Source of the DNA: Pseudonocardia sp.
Lineage (GTDB): Bacteria > Actinomycetota > Actinomycetes > Mycobacteriales > Pseudonocardiaceae
Direction of reading: 5' to 3'
Assembly: GCF_029263155.1 (NCBI RefSeq)
Contig: NZ_JAJCYB010000088.1
Location: 1-64,000 of the forward strand
DNA: 64,000 bases
The notes beneath the pieces are model-generated. The model was not told where the DNA came from. It saw only the letters and a program-made list of their open reading frames with translations, and searched no databases. The number at the start of each line of letters is the position of its first letter. The first letter of the stretch is position 1. Positions 17,334 to 26,896 of this stretch are shown here, in pieces. The translations under genes were made by a program, and so were the position numbers.

Positions 17334-18418
17334 CGGCCCGGATCGATCTGGACAACCTGCCCGCGCTGTCGCTGGGCTGCACGGTGTTCGCCGGCGGCGG
17401 GGGTGGCGACCCGCGGATCGGCGAGCTGATGGCGATGGTCGCGATCCGCGCGCTGGGGCCGGTCGACGTGCGCCCGATCGACGCCTTCGACGACGACGAC
17501 CTCGTCATGCCGTGCGGCATGATCGGGGCCCCCACGGTCATGGTGGAGAAGATCCCCAACGGTGCCGAGGGCCGAGTCATCCGGGAGAGCTACGAGCGCC
17601 ACTTCGGGCGTCCGGTGGCCGCGGTGATGCCGTTCGAGATGGGCGGGATCAACGGGGTGCTGCCGGTGGCCTGGGCGGCCTACGCGGACCTGCCGCTGCT
17701 GGACGGCGACTTCATGGGCCGCGCGTTCCCGGAGCTGCAGATGCTGACCCCGCACCTGTACGGGATGCCCGGCTCGCCCGCGGTGATCACCGACGAGCGC
17801 CTGCAGACGATCGTGTTCACGACCCGCGACAACGTGTGGCTGGAGAAGCTCGTCCGCAACAGCGTCGCGGCCCTGGGCGGGTCGGCGTGCGGCGGGCTGT
17901 ACCCGATGACCGTCGGACAGGCCCGCCGCCCGGCGATCCCGGGCACGGTGACCCGCGCGATCCGGATGGGGGAGGCGATCCTGCGCAGCACGGACGACCC
18001 GCTCGCCGCGATCGCCGAGGTGGCCCCGCTGCTGCGGCTGGGGCAGGGCAAGGTGATCGACATCGAGCGGCGCACGGCGGGCGGGTTCGTGCGCGGTTCG
18101 GCGCTGGTCGAAGGCCTGGGCGAGGACAAGGGGCGGCTGTTCCGGCTGGAGTTCCAGAACGAGAACCTCGTGGTGATCGAGGACGGCGAGCCGCTCGCCA
18201 CCGTCCCGGACATCATCACGCTGCTCGACATCCACACCGGTCACGGGATCGTCACCGAGATGATCCGCTACGGCCAGCGTGTGGAGATCGTGGCGTTCCC
18301 GGCCCCGGAGGTGTGGACCTCCGCCGAGGGACTGCTCGCGGTCGGGCCCCGCGCCTTCGGCTACGACTTCGACTTCGTGCCGGTGGCCGACCGCGTCTCC
18401 GGAGGTGCCCGTGCGTGA
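17330..18418 (+). CDS. DUF917 family protein
   Basis: A 362-residue DUF917 protein (S-methyl thiohydantoin desulfurase family). Recognisable segments are the glycine stretch FAGGGGGDP near residue 25, MPCGMIGAPTVMVEKIP, AVMPFEMGGINGVLPVAWAA and the C-terminal GHGIVTEMIRYGQRVEIVAFPAPEVW. Members are usually encoded next to HyuA-type hydantoinase/oxoprolinase genes, as here. Few have been tested biochemically, so the reaction is inferred only as processing of a hydantoin-like or lactam ring. Translation is coupled on both sides (GTGA overlap upstream, 8-base overlap downstream). Confidence 0.88.
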   Translation: MTARIDLDNLPALSLGCTVFAGGGGGDPRIGELMAMVAIRALGPVDVRPIDAFDDDDLVMPCGMIGAPTVMVEKIPNGAEGRVIRESYERHFGRPVAAVMPFEMGGINGVLPVAWAAYADLPLLDGDFMGRAFPELQMLTPHLYGMPGSPAVITDERLQTIVFTTRDNVWLEKLVRNSVAALGGSACGGLYPMTVGQARRPAIPGTVTRAIRMGEAILRSTDDPLAAIAEVAPLLRLGQGKVIDIERRTAGGFVRGSALVEGLGEDKGRLFRLEFQNENLVVIEDGEPLATVPDIITLLDIHTGHGIVTEMIRYGQRVEIVAFPAPEVWTSAEGLLAVGPRAFGYDFDFVPVADRVSGGARA

Positions 18419-19994
18419 GGGCGAGGGCGGCCTGCGCGTCGGCATCGACGTGGGTGGCACCAACACCGACGCGGTCGTCGTCGACGCCGGCGACCGGCTG
18501 CTGGCGAAGGTCAAGCACCCCACCACGTCCGACGTCACCACCGGGATCCTCTCGGCGCTGGACCGGGTGCTCGGCCAGCTCGACGGGGCATCGGGCCGGA
18601 TCACCCACGTCATGCTGGGGACGACGCACGCCACCAACGCCATCCTGGAACGCCGCCACCTCAACCGGGTCGCCGCCGTGCGGCTGGGCGGGCCCGCGAC
18701 CCACGCGATCCCGCCGCTGTCGAGCTGGCCGCCCGACCTGCGCGGCGCCATCTCCTGCGGCGAGATCATCGTCGACGGCGGCGTGGAGATGACCGGCGAG
18801 CCGATCGTCGCGCTCGACGAGGACGCGGTGCGTCGCTTCCTCGACGGCGTGCGCGAGCAGGCCGAGTGCGTCGCGGTGTCCGGGGTCTTCTCGCCGGTCC
18901 TGTCCGACCAGGAGTTCCGCGTCGAGGAGCTGGTGCGGGAGGTGCTCGGCGACGACGTCCCGGTCTCGCTGAGCCACGAGATCGGCTCGCTCGGGCTGCT
19001 CGAACGGGAGAACGCCTGCGTGCTCAACGCGGCGCTGGTGGCGGTGGCGGAGCGGATCACCTCCGGGCTGAGCAACGCCATGCGCGCCCACGGCATCGCC
19101 GCCGAGGCCTACATCGCGCAGAACGACGGCACGCTGATGAGCCTGGACTACGTCCGGCGCTACCCGATCCTCACCATCGGCAGCGGGCCGACCAACAGCA
19201 TGCGGGGTGCTAGCTACCTGACCGGCGCCGCGGACGCGCTGGTCGTCGACGTCGGGGGCACCTCCACCGACATCGGCATCCTCTCCTCGGGGTTCCCGCG
19301 CGAGTCCTCCACGGCCGTCGAGATCGGTGGCGTGCGGACCAACTTCCGGATGCCCGACCTGGTGTCGCTGGCGCTCGGCGGCGGCACGATCCTGCGCGCG
19401 TCGCCCGGCGGGGTGGCGCTGGGTCCCGGCAGCGTCGGCTACCGCCTGACCTCGGAGGCGCTGGTGTTCGGCGGGTCGGTCCCGACGCTCACCGACGCGA
19501 TCGTGGCGTCGGGTCGCAGCCGCGGGATCGGCGAGTCGGGCCGGACCGACGGGTACACCGACCTGCTGCTCGCCGGACTCGCCGCGTGTGACCTGCGCAT
19601 CGAGGAGGCCGTCGACCGCGTCAAGACCTCGGGCCGGGAGCTGCCGCTGATCGCCGTCGGTGGCGGCAGCGGGCTGATCCCCGAGACCCTCGCCGGGGTG
19701 GCGGGGGTGCACCGGCCGGACAACCACGACGTGGCCAACGCGATCGGCGCGGCGATCGCGTCGGTGTCCGGTGAGGTCGACCGGGTGTTCAGCTACGGCA
19801 AGGACGGCCGGGACGACGCGCTGGCCGAGGCGGTCCGGCTGGCCCGCGACGAGGCGATCCGCGCCGGCGCGGACCCGATGCACGTGGAGATCGTGGAGAT
19901 CGACGAGGTGCCGCTGGCCTACCTCACCGATCCGGTCGCGCGGGTCCGGGTCAAGGCCGCGGGTCCGCTCAGAACGCACCCTGTGGAGGCGTGA
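18411..19994 (+). CDS. Hydantoinase/oxoprolinase family protein (HyuA-like)
   Basis: A 527-residue ATP-dependent hydantoinase A-type subunit. The N-terminal ASKHA-like motif is GIDVGGTNTDAVVVD near residue 10; the second domain has GTTHATNAILER and VVDVGGTSTDIGIL near residue 280. Family members hydrolyse hydantoins or 5-oxoproline with ATP. The usual HyuB partner is absent, and DUF917 sits in its place. GTG 18411 lies after GGAGG at 18401 and inside the end of the DUF917 gene. It is followed directly by a molybdenum hydroxylase trio. Confidence 0.9.
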   Translation: MREGEGGLRVGIDVGGTNTDAVVVDAGDRLLAKVKHPTTSDVTTGILSALDRVLGQLDGASGRITHVMLGTTHATNAILERRHLNRVAAVRLGGPATHAIPPLSSWPPDLRGAISCGEIIVDGGVEMTGEPIVALDEDAVRRFLDGVREQAECVAVSGVFSPVLSDQEFRVEELVREVLGDDVPVSLSHEIGSLGLLERENACVLNAALVAVAERITSGLSNAMRAHGIAAEAYIAQNDGTLMSLDYVRRYPILTIGSGPTNSMRGASYLTGAADALVVDVGGTSTDIGILSSGFPRESSTAVEIGGVRTNFRMPDLVSLALGGGTILRASPGGVALGPGSVGYRLTSEALVFGGSVPTLTDAIVASGRSRGIGESGRTDGYTDLLLAGLAACDLRIEEAVDRVKTSGRELPLIAVGGGSGLIPETLAGVAGVHRPDNHDVANAIGAAIASVSGEVDRVFSYGKDGRDDALAEAVRLARDEAIRAGADPMHVEIVEIDEVPLAYLTDPVARVRVKAAGPLRTHPVEA

Positions 19995-20845
19995 TGGAGT
20001 TGCATGCTGTCGACACGGTCGACGCCGCCCTCGACGTGCTGGCCGCGCGCGGCGACGGTTGCCAGGTGCTCGCGGGTGGCACCGACGTGATGATCCAGCT
20101 GGCCCGCGGGGAGATCACCCCGGCCGTGCTGCTGCACGTGGAGCGGGTCGCGGGGCTGCGGGGCGTCGAGGCGAACGGCTCGGTGCACCTCGGCGCGCTG
20201 GTGACGCACCGCACGCTGGCGACCGGTGTGCTCGGCGACCGGTTCCGCGCGGTGGCCGAGTCCGCCGCCACCGTCGGCGGCCGGCAGACGCAGGTGGTCG
20301 GCACGATCGGCGGCAACGTCTGCAACGCCTCGCCCGCGGCCGACACGCTTCCCGCGCTGCTCGTCCACGACGCCACCGTGACGCTGCGCAGCCGGGCGGC
20401 CGGTCGCACGGTGCCGCTGCAGGAGTTCCTCGTCGGCCGCCGCACGACCACCCGCGCCGCCGACGAGCTGCTCACCGGGGTCTCGCTCGGCGATCCGGGG
20501 AAGGGCAGCGGCGATGTCTACCTGAAGGTGGGTCGGCGCGGGGCCATGGAGGTGGCCATCGTCGGCCTGGCGATGCGGTTGTCCTTCGACGCGGCCGGGG
20601 CGGTCACCGGGGCGAGGGTCGCGCTGGCCGCGGTCGGGCCGCGCCCGGCGCGCTCCACCGGGGCCGAGGAGGCGCTGGTGGGCGGCCCCCTGGAGGCGGA
20701 CCGCCTGGATGCGGCCGCGGCGGCCGCGTGCCGGGACATCACCCCCGTCGACGACCTGCGCGGCTCGGCCGACTACCGGCGCCGCGTGGTGCCGGGCCTG
20801 CTGCGCCGGGCCGCCGGGATCTGCGCACGACGAGCTGGGAGGTGA
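19994..20845 (+). CDS. Molybdenum hydroxylase FAD subunit (trio 1)
   Basis: A 283-residue CoxM/XdhB-type FAD-binding subunit. FAD motifs are VLAGGTDVMIQL near residue 35 and TIGGNVCNASPAADTLPALL near 105; the C-terminal CO_deh_flav_C domain ends in YRRRVVPGLLRRA. It passes electrons from the 2Fe-2S subunit to an acceptor. The ATG at 19994 is preferred over GTG 19991 because GGAGG ends 4 bases before it. It overlaps the hydantoinase stop by one base and precedes the iron-sulfur gene by 5 bases. The gene order is FAD, FeS, Mo. Confidence 0.92.
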   Translation: MELHAVDTVDAALDVLAARGDGCQVLAGGTDVMIQLARGEITPAVLLHVERVAGLRGVEANGSVHLGALVTHRTLATGVLGDRFRAVAESAATVGGRQTQVVGTIGGNVCNASPAADTLPALLVHDATVTLRSRAAGRTVPLQEFLVGRRTTTRAADELLTGVSLGDPGKGSGDVYLKVGRRGAMEVAIVGLAMRLSFDAAGAVTGARVALAAVGPRPARSTGAEEALVGGPLEADRLDAAAAAACRDITPVDDLRGSADYRRRVVPGLLRRAAGICARRAGR

Positions 20846-20850
20846 GCGGG

Positions 20851-21318
20851 ATGGAGTTGTCGTTCGTGGTGAACGGGACGCCGCGGTCGGTGGACGTCGA
20901 CGCCGCGGAGACGCTGCTGGGGGTGCTGCGGGACCGCCTGCGGCTCACCGGGACGAAGGAGGGTTGCAACGAGGGCGAGTGCGGCGCGTGCACCGTCCTG
21001 GTCGACGGCCTGCCGGTCGACTCCTGCATCTACGCCGCGGGAGCGGCGGCCGGGCGCGGGGTCGAGACCGTCGAGGGCCTGACCCGCGACGAGCTGGGTG
21101 CCGCGCTGCAGGCCGCCCTCGTGGCCGCGGGCGGGGTCCAGTGCGGGTTCTGCACACCCGGGTTCGTGACCACCCTGGTGGCCGTGCTGCGCGAGGACGC
21201 CGCACCCTCCGAGGACGCGGTCCGCGAGGCACTGGCCGGCAACATCTGCCGCTGCACGGGCTACAGCCAGATCGTCGACGCCGTCGCCGCGACGGTGGCC
21301 GGGAGGAACGGGCGATGA
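20851..21318 (+). CDS. Molybdenum hydroxylase 2Fe-2S subunit (trio 1)
   Basis: A 155-residue CoxS-type protein with two 2Fe-2S clusters. The plant-ferredoxin-like cluster is in CNEGECGACTVLVDG and the helical-domain cluster in CGFCTPG plus ICRCTGY. It links the molybdenum centre to FAD. The ATG at 20851 is supported by GGGAGGTGA just upstream. Its stop overlaps the start of the large subunit (ATGA at 21315-21318). Confidence 0.95.
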   Translation: MELSFVVNGTPRSVDVDAAETLLGVLRDRLRLTGTKEGCNEGECGACTVLVDGLPVDSCIYAAGAAAGRGVETVEGLTRDELGAALQAALVAAGGVQCGFCTPGFVTTLVAVLREDAAPSEDAVREALAGNICRCTGYSQIVDAVAATVAGRNGR

Positions 21319-23597
21319 CCGTGATCGGTGAGCGCGTGGCCCGCACCGACGGGCAGGCGAAGGTCAGCGGCGAGGCCGTCTACGGCGTCGACCACGAGGA
21401 ACCGGGGATGATCTGGGGCGCACTGCTGCGCTCGCCGGTCAGCTCCGGGCTGGTCACCCGGCTGGACACCGCGCCCGCACTGGCGATGCCCGGGGTGCAC
21501 GCCGTGGTCACCGCGGCCGACGCACCGGACGCCTACGCGGGCTGGGTGCTGCGCGACCAGCGGCTGTTCGCATCCGACCGCGTGCGCTTCGAGGGCCAGC
21601 CCGTCGCGGCGGTGGCCGCGGACTCGCTGGCACAGGCCAGGGCGGCCGCGGCCGCGATCGGGCTGGACATCGAGCCGCTGCCGGCCGTGGTCGACCTGCG
21701 GCAGGCGACGAGCCCGGACGCGCCGCTGGTGCACCCCGACTGGGCGAGCTACGTCCCGACGGCCGGCCCGGACTTCCCGCGCCACGGCAACGTCGCCGCC
21801 GAGTGCGTGGCCGACCCGCCCGGCGTCGACGAGGCGTTCGCCCGCGCCCACCGCGTGATCACCGACGAGTACGTGGCCCAGCGCCAGTACCAGGCCTACA
21901 TCGAGCCCAAGAGCGCCGTCGGCATCTACCGGGGCGGGCGCTACACCGTGCACACCGCGCACCAGTTCCCGTTCAACGTGCGCGACCGGGTGGCGCAGTT
22001 CCTCGACGTGCGCCCGTCGGCGGTGCGGGTGGTCGGGCACACCATCGGCGGCGGCTTCGGCGCCAAGCTCGACGCGAGCCTGGAGCCCTACGCCGCGCTG
22101 CTGTCCCGCGCGGCGGGCGGGCTCGCGGTCAAGCTCGTCAACACCCGCACCGAGGACCTGCTGAGCTGCCCGAGCCGGGAGGGCGCGATCACCCGGATCC
22201 GCTCCGCGGTGGACGCCGACGGCACGGTGCTGGCCCGCGAGCTGGAGGTGGTCGCCGACAACGGTGCCCACAGCGGCGAGATGCCGTGGCTGGCCGCGAT
22301 CGCGCTGCACTGCGCGCGGGGGGTGTACCGGGGTGGCCCGACCCGGGTGATCTCCCGGCTGGTGTACACCAACACCACCCCGACGGGCGCGTTCCGCGGC
22401 GTCAACGGCACCTACCTGTACCACGCCGTCGAACGACACATGGACCACATCGCGGCCGAGCTGGGGCTCGACCGCCGCGAGTACCGGCTGCGGCTGCTGT
22501 TCGCCGACGGTGAGGAGCTGCTCAACGGCCAGGTGCTGCACGACGCCGGCATCCTGCGCCGTGGCTTCGACGCGCTGGAGGCCCGCGCCCCGTGGGCCGA
22601 GCTGCAGGCCGGGAAGCGACCGTACCGGGGCATCGGGATCGCCGCGGCGTGGTGGCTGACCAACCCCGGGCCCGGATCTGCGGTGGTCTCGCTGCGCGAG
22701 GACGGCACGGCCGCCGTGGTGACCGCGGCCAACGACAACGGCTCGGGCGCGGTGGCCCTGGGCGTCACGCAGATCGTCGCCGAGCGCCTGGGCATCCCGC
22801 CCGCCGACGTGTTCGTCACGCTGCCCGACACCGACGTCTCCGGCTACGACGGCGGCTCGCAGGGCAGCCGCACCACCCGCGCCGTCGGCGGGGCCGCGCT
22901 GATCGCGGCCGACGAGGTCGTCGACAAGCTCAAGGACGTGGCGTCCGCGCTGCTGGAGGCGGCACCGGAGGATCTCGAGGTCGCCGACGCGACGGTGCGG
23001 GTGAAGGGCGCGCCGGGCACCAGCGTGCCGATCGCGCTGGTGGCGGCGACGGCACTGAACACCGTGGGCCCGATCCAGGGCACCGGCTCGTTCGTCACCC
23101 CGTTCCCCGACTTCAACCCCGGCTGCGCGAGCGGGCTGCTGTTCCCCTCGTTCCCCACCCCGACCTACCACGTGCACATCGCGGAGGTCGAGGTCGACCC
23201 GGTGACCGGCACCGTGCGCGTGCTGCGCTACCTGGTGGCACAGGAGGTGGGGCGGATGATCAGCCCGGACGGCACGTACGGCCAGGTGTCGGGCGCGGTC
23301 GCCCAGGGCATCGGCTACGCCCTGCACGAGAGCCTGCGGATCGGCGCGGACGGCCGCTACCGCGAGCGGACCCTGGAGAGCTACCGGCTGCCGCTGGCCT
23401 GCGACGTGCCGCGCGTCGAGTTCGTCGCGCTGGAGCACCCGGACCCGGACGGCCCGTTCGGGGCCAAGGGCGTGGCGGAGGGCCCGGTGCTGCTGCCCGC
23501 CGCGGTGATCGCGAACGCGGTCTGCGACGCGATCGGCAGGCCGCTGGACAACATCCCGATCACGCCGGAGGAGGTCCTCGCTGCGATCCAGAGCTGA
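21315..23597 (+). CDS. Molybdenum hydroxylase large subunit (trio 1)
   Basis: A 760-residue aldehyde-oxidase/xanthine-dehydrogenase-type molybdopterin subunit. It has an N-terminal Ald_Xan_dh_C domain, the cofactor motif GGGFGAKLDASLEPYAALL near residue 240, and DNGSGAVALGVTQIVAERLG. The likely active-site Glu lies in FGAKGVAEGPVLLPAAV near the C-terminus. The active loop reads TPTGAFRG, not the AYRCSFR-type of form I CO dehydrogenase, so it should hydroxylate an N-heterocycle or aldehyde. It ends 33 bases before the second trio. Confidence 0.93.
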   Translation: MTVIGERVARTDGQAKVSGEAVYGVDHEEPGMIWGALLRSPVSSGLVTRLDTAPALAMPGVHAVVTAADAPDAYAGWVLRDQRLFASDRVRFEGQPVAAVAADSLAQARAAAAAIGLDIEPLPAVVDLRQATSPDAPLVHPDWASYVPTAGPDFPRHGNVAAECVADPPGVDEAFARAHRVITDEYVAQRQYQAYIEPKSAVGIYRGGRYTVHTAHQFPFNVRDRVAQFLDVRPSAVRVVGHTIGGGFGAKLDASLEPYAALLSRAAGGLAVKLVNTRTEDLLSCPSREGAITRIRSAVDADGTVLARELEVVADNGAHSGEMPWLAAIALHCARGVYRGGPTRVISRLVYTNTTPTGAFRGVNGTYLYHAVERHMDHIAAELGLDRREYRLRLLFADGEELLNGQVLHDAGILRRGFDALEARAPWAELQAGKRPYRGIGIAAAWWLTNPGPGSAVVSLREDGTAAVVTAANDNGSGAVALGVTQIVAERLGIPPADVFVTLPDTDVSGYDGGSQGSRTTRAVGGAALIAADEVVDKLKDVASALLEAAPEDLEVADATVRVKGAPGTSVPIALVAATALNTVGPIQGTGSFVTPFPDFNPGCASGLLFPSFPTPTYHVHIAEVEVDPVTGTVRVLRYLVAQEVGRMISPDGTYGQVSGAVAQGIGYALHESLRIGADGRYRERTLESYRLPLACDVPRVEFVALEHPDPDGPFGAKGVAEGPVLLPAAVIANAVCDAIGRPLDNIPITPEEVLAAIQS

Positions 23598-23630
23598 CCC
23601 CCTTCCCACCACCGGCAGGAGCAACGCCCC

Positions 23631-26027
23631 ATGACCATCGTTGAACCCCCCGTCCAGACCCGCTACACCGGCACCCCGGTCCGGCGCACCGAGGACCCGC
23701 GGCTGCTTGCCGGCCGAGGGCAGTACGTCGACGACGTCACCGTCCCGAAGATGATCGAGGCCGCGGTGCTGCGCAGCCCGGAGGCGCACGCCCGCATCAT
23801 CAGCATCGACACCAGCGCCGCGCGGGCCCTGCCCGGCGTGTTCGACGTCATCACCGGCGCGGACCTCGTCGCGGTCGCGGGCGAGCAGCCCGTCATCTGG
23901 TTCCCGATCCCCGACCAGCGGATCGCGAAGACCCACGCACTGGCCACCGACCGGGTGCGCTGGGTCGGCCAGGCCGTGGCCGCGGTCGTCGCCGTCGACC
24001 GCTACGTCGCCGAGGACGCCCTCGAGCTGATCGAGGTCGAGTACGAGCCGCTGCCCGTGGTGGCCGACCTCGACGCCGCGCTGGCTCCCGACGCCCCGAC
24101 GCTCTACGACGACTGGCCCGACAACGTCAGCGGCTCGCTCACCTACACCTTCGGGGACCCCGACGCGGCCTTCGCCGCGGCGGACGTGGTGGTGCAGGAG
24201 CGCTTCACCCACGGGCGGGCGTTCGGCTGCCCGCTGGAGCCGCGCGGCGCCATCGTCAACTGGGACGCCTTCTCCGGCACCGTCGATGTGTGGCTGTCCA
24301 CCCAGTCCCCGAACCTGGCCCGGGACCTGCTCTCGGAGGTGCTCGGGGTGCCGGTGCACAAGATCCGCGTCCGGACGCCCCACCTTGGCGGCGGCTTCGG
24401 AAACAAGTTCGACTTCTACGGCGAGGAGGTCATCGCCGCGGTCCTGTCCCGGCGCACCGGCCGCCCGGTGAAGCTGATCGAGGACCGCCGCGACAGCTTC
24501 TTCGCCACCTCCCACTCGCGCGACCAGCGCCTCGACTTCGAGATGGCGCTCAACAACGACGGCACGATCGTCGGCCTGCGCGGGATCTCCTACGGGGTGC
24601 TCGGCGGCGCGCTCGGCACCGTCGGCACCGGCCCGCCCTGGGCGTCGGTGCTCACCTGCATGGGGCCCTACAAGATCCCGAACCTGGACGTGACGGTGAA
24701 GGCCGTCATGACCAACCGCTCGCCCTACGGCTCCTACCGGGGCTGGGGGGTACCCAAGGGCAACATCGTGCACGAGCGGCTGATCGAGATCGCCGCACGC
24801 GAACTCGGGATGGACCGCACGGAGATCCGCCGCAAGAACTTCCCCGCTCCCGAGGAGTTCCCGCACTTCTCCGGCGTCGCGTTCACCTACGACAGCGGCC
24901 GCTACGCCGACTGCCTCGACCTGGCGATGGGCAAGGTCGACGAGCTGGGCTGGCCGCAGCGCCAGGCGCAGGCGCGCGCCGAGGGCAGGTCGGTGGGGAT
25001 CGGCTACTCGTTCCACGTCGAGCCCAGCGCGTACGGGCCGAGCCGCATCCTCAACCTCGTCGGCCTGGCGCACTCCGGCTTCGACGAGGTGACCCTGCGG
25101 ATGGACTCGATCGGCAAGCTCACCGTCTACTCCGGACAGATCAACATGGGCCAGGGCACCCACACCGTCTACGCCCAGCTCGCCGCCGACAGCCTCGGCA
25201 TCCCGATGGACGACGTCGTCGTGGTCACCGGGGACACCGACTCCTGCCCGTACACCGGGTACGGCACCGGCGGCAGCCGGGCCGCGCCCCTGGGCGGCGC
25301 GGCCATCCTCCGGGCGGGGGAGCGGCTGCGCGCGAAGCTGCTCCGGATCGGCGCGCAGCTGCTGGAGGCCTCCCCGGACGACATGGAGATCGTGGACGGG
25401 GTGCTCAGCGTCCGCGGGGCCCCGGGCCGCTCGGTGACCACCCGCGACATCGGCGACGCCGCCTACCGCCGGCTGCTCGACACGCTGCCCGACGAGGAGA
25501 CCCCGACCCTGGAGGAGGTCGACGTCTTCGACCCGCCCAACATGGCCACCTCCTTCGGGTGCACCGCGCTGCTGGTCGAGGTCGACCGCGAGACCGGCAC
25601 GGTCAGCCTGCTGGACTGCCTGGCGGCCCACGACTGCGGCACCGTCATCAACCCGATGCTGGTGGACGGCCAGCTCGCCGGCGGGCTGGCCCAGGCGCTG
25701 GGCGGGGCCCTGCTGGAGGAGCTGGTCTACGACGAGCAGGGCCAGCTGCGCACGGCCAGCTTCATGGACTACCTGCTGCCCACCGCCATGGAGATCCCTC
25801 CGTTCCACTTCTACCACCAGGAGACACCGGCGCCCGACATCCCCGGCGGCATCAAGGGGGTCGGCGAGGCCGGCACGATCGCCGGGGTCTCGCTGGTCGG
25901 CAGCGCCATCGACGACGCCCTGAGCGACCTCGGCGTCACCGTGACCCGGTTCCCGGTCACGCCCCCACGGCTGTTGGACCTGATCCGCACAGCCCGGACC
26001 GCGTCATCCCAGGAGGCGTCGGCATGA
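23631..26027 (+). CDS. Molybdenum hydroxylase large subunit (trio 2)
   Basis: A second molybdopterin-binding large subunit of 798 residues, CoxL-like in layout. Landmarks are GTPVRRTEDPRLLAGRGQYVDD at the start, GGGFGNKFDFYGEEVIAA near 255, INMGQGTHTVYAQLAADSLG, and GIKGVGEAGTIAGVSLVGSA with the catalytic Glu near 750. The active loop is SPYGSYRGWG and lacks the Cys of form I CO dehydrogenase. Its sequence is clearly different from the trio 1 large subunit, so this is a second enzyme, not a recent copy. Its own spacing and RBS (GGCAGGAGC) suggest a fresh start of translation within the operon. Confidence 0.93.
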   Translation: MTIVEPPVQTRYTGTPVRRTEDPRLLAGRGQYVDDVTVPKMIEAAVLRSPEAHARIISIDTSAARALPGVFDVITGADLVAVAGEQPVIWFPIPDQRIAKTHALATDRVRWVGQAVAAVVAVDRYVAEDALELIEVEYEPLPVVADLDAALAPDAPTLYDDWPDNVSGSLTYTFGDPDAAFAAADVVVQERFTHGRAFGCPLEPRGAIVNWDAFSGTVDVWLSTQSPNLARDLLSEVLGVPVHKIRVRTPHLGGGFGNKFDFYGEEVIAAVLSRRTGRPVKLIEDRRDSFFATSHSRDQRLDFEMALNNDGTIVGLRGISYGVLGGALGTVGTGPPWASVLTCMGPYKIPNLDVTVKAVMTNRSPYGSYRGWGVPKGNIVHERLIEIAARELGMDRTEIRRKNFPAPEEFPHFSGVAFTYDSGRYADCLDLAMGKVDELGWPQRQAQARAEGRSVGIGYSFHVEPSAYGPSRILNLVGLAHSGFDEVTLRMDSIGKLTVYSGQINMGQGTHTVYAQLAADSLGIPMDDVVVVTGDTDSCPYTGYGTGGSRAAPLGGAAILRAGERLRAKLLRIGAQLLEASPDDMEIVDGVLSVRGAPGRSVTTRDIGDAAYRRLLDTLPDEETPTLEEVDVFDPPNMATSFGCTALLVEVDRETGTVSLLDCLAAHDCGTVINPMLVDGQLAGGLAQALGGALLEELVYDEQGQLRTASFMDYLLPTAMEIPPFHFYHQETPAPDIPGGIKGVGEAGTIAGVSLVGSAIDDALSDLGVTVTRFPVTPPRLLDLIRTARTASSQEASA

Positions 26028-26896
26028 AGCCACCACCCGTCAAGTACGCCCGGGCCGGTGACGCCGCCGAGGCCGTCGCCCTGCTCACCGAGCACGGCAC
26101 CGACGCCAAGGTGCTCGCCGGTGGCCAGAGCCTCATCCCGCTGATGAGCTTCCGGCTGGCCCGCCCGTCGGTTCTGATCGACATCAACCGGGCCTCCGGC
26201 CTCGACGAGGTCCGGACCGACAACGGCAGCCTGCTGATCGGCGCCATGGCTCGCCAGCGCGACGTCGAGACCAGCGCGGTCGTCGCGGACGCCGTCCCGC
26301 TGCTGCCGCAGGTGCTGCGCCACGTCGGGCACGTCGCCAACCGCAACCGGGGCACGGTCGGGGGCAGCCTGGCCCACGCCGACCCGGCCGCCGAGCTGCC
26401 GGCGCTGGTCACCGCGCTGGGCGGCGAGCTGCTGGTGCAGGGCCCCGGCGGACCCCGTTCGGTGGCCGCGCAGGACTACTTCCTGGGTACGTTCACCACC
26501 GCCATGGACTACGACGAGGTCCTCGTCGGGGTCCGGCTGCCCCGGCTGCCCGCCGGCACCGGCGTGGCCGTCGAGGAGCTGGCCCGCCGGCACGGCGACT
26601 TCGCCATCGTGGCCGCGCTCGCCGCGGTCCACCTCGGTCCCGACGGCACGGTGGACACGGTTCGGCTGGCGGTGAGCGGAGCGGCGTCGGTGCCGGTCCG
26701 GCTGCACGCCGCGGAGGCGGCGCTGACCGGCGCGGCGCCGACGGCCGAGGCGGTCGACGCGGCCGCCGGCACGGTCGCCGCCGCCATCGACCCCACCGAC
26801 GACGTCCACGCGCCGGCCGGGTACCGGCGCGACATGGCCCGGCTGCTCGTGCGGCGGGCCCTCCAGGCAGCGATCCAGCGAAGCGAGGCGGCGTGA
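26024..26896 (+). CDS. Molybdenum hydroxylase FAD subunit (trio 2)
   Basis: A 290-residue CoxM-type FAD subunit. FAD-binding motifs are VLAGGQSLIPLMSFRLARP near residue 30 and NRGTVGGSLAHADPAAELPAL near 105. The start ATG 26024 has AGGAGG upstream and overlaps the stop of the large subunit (ATGA). The order in this trio is Mo, FAD, FeS, unlike trio 1, which argues for independent origins of the two sets. The product would transfer electrons from the iron-sulfur subunit to a quinone or other acceptor. Confidence 0.93.
   Translation: MKPPPVKYARAGDAAEAVALLTEHGTDAKVLAGGQSLIPLMSFRLARPSVLIDINRASGLDEVRTDNGSLLIGAMARQRDVETSAVVADAVPLLPQVLRHVGHVANRNRGTVGGSLAHADPAAELPALVTALGGELLVQGPGGPRSVAAQDYFLGTFTTAMDYDEVLVGVRLPRLPAGTGVAVEELARRHGDFAIVAALAAVHLGPDGTVDTVRLAVSGAASVPVRLHAAEAALTGAAPTAEAVDAAAGTVAAAIDPTDDVHAPAGYRRDMARLLVRRALQAAIQRSEAA

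Noticed and set aside
21261-25817. A 1518-codon open frame on the minus strand
   Set aside because: It lies opposite several well-supported Mo hydroxylase genes and has the Arg/Val/Gly-rich composition of a high-G+C shadow frame with no domain.
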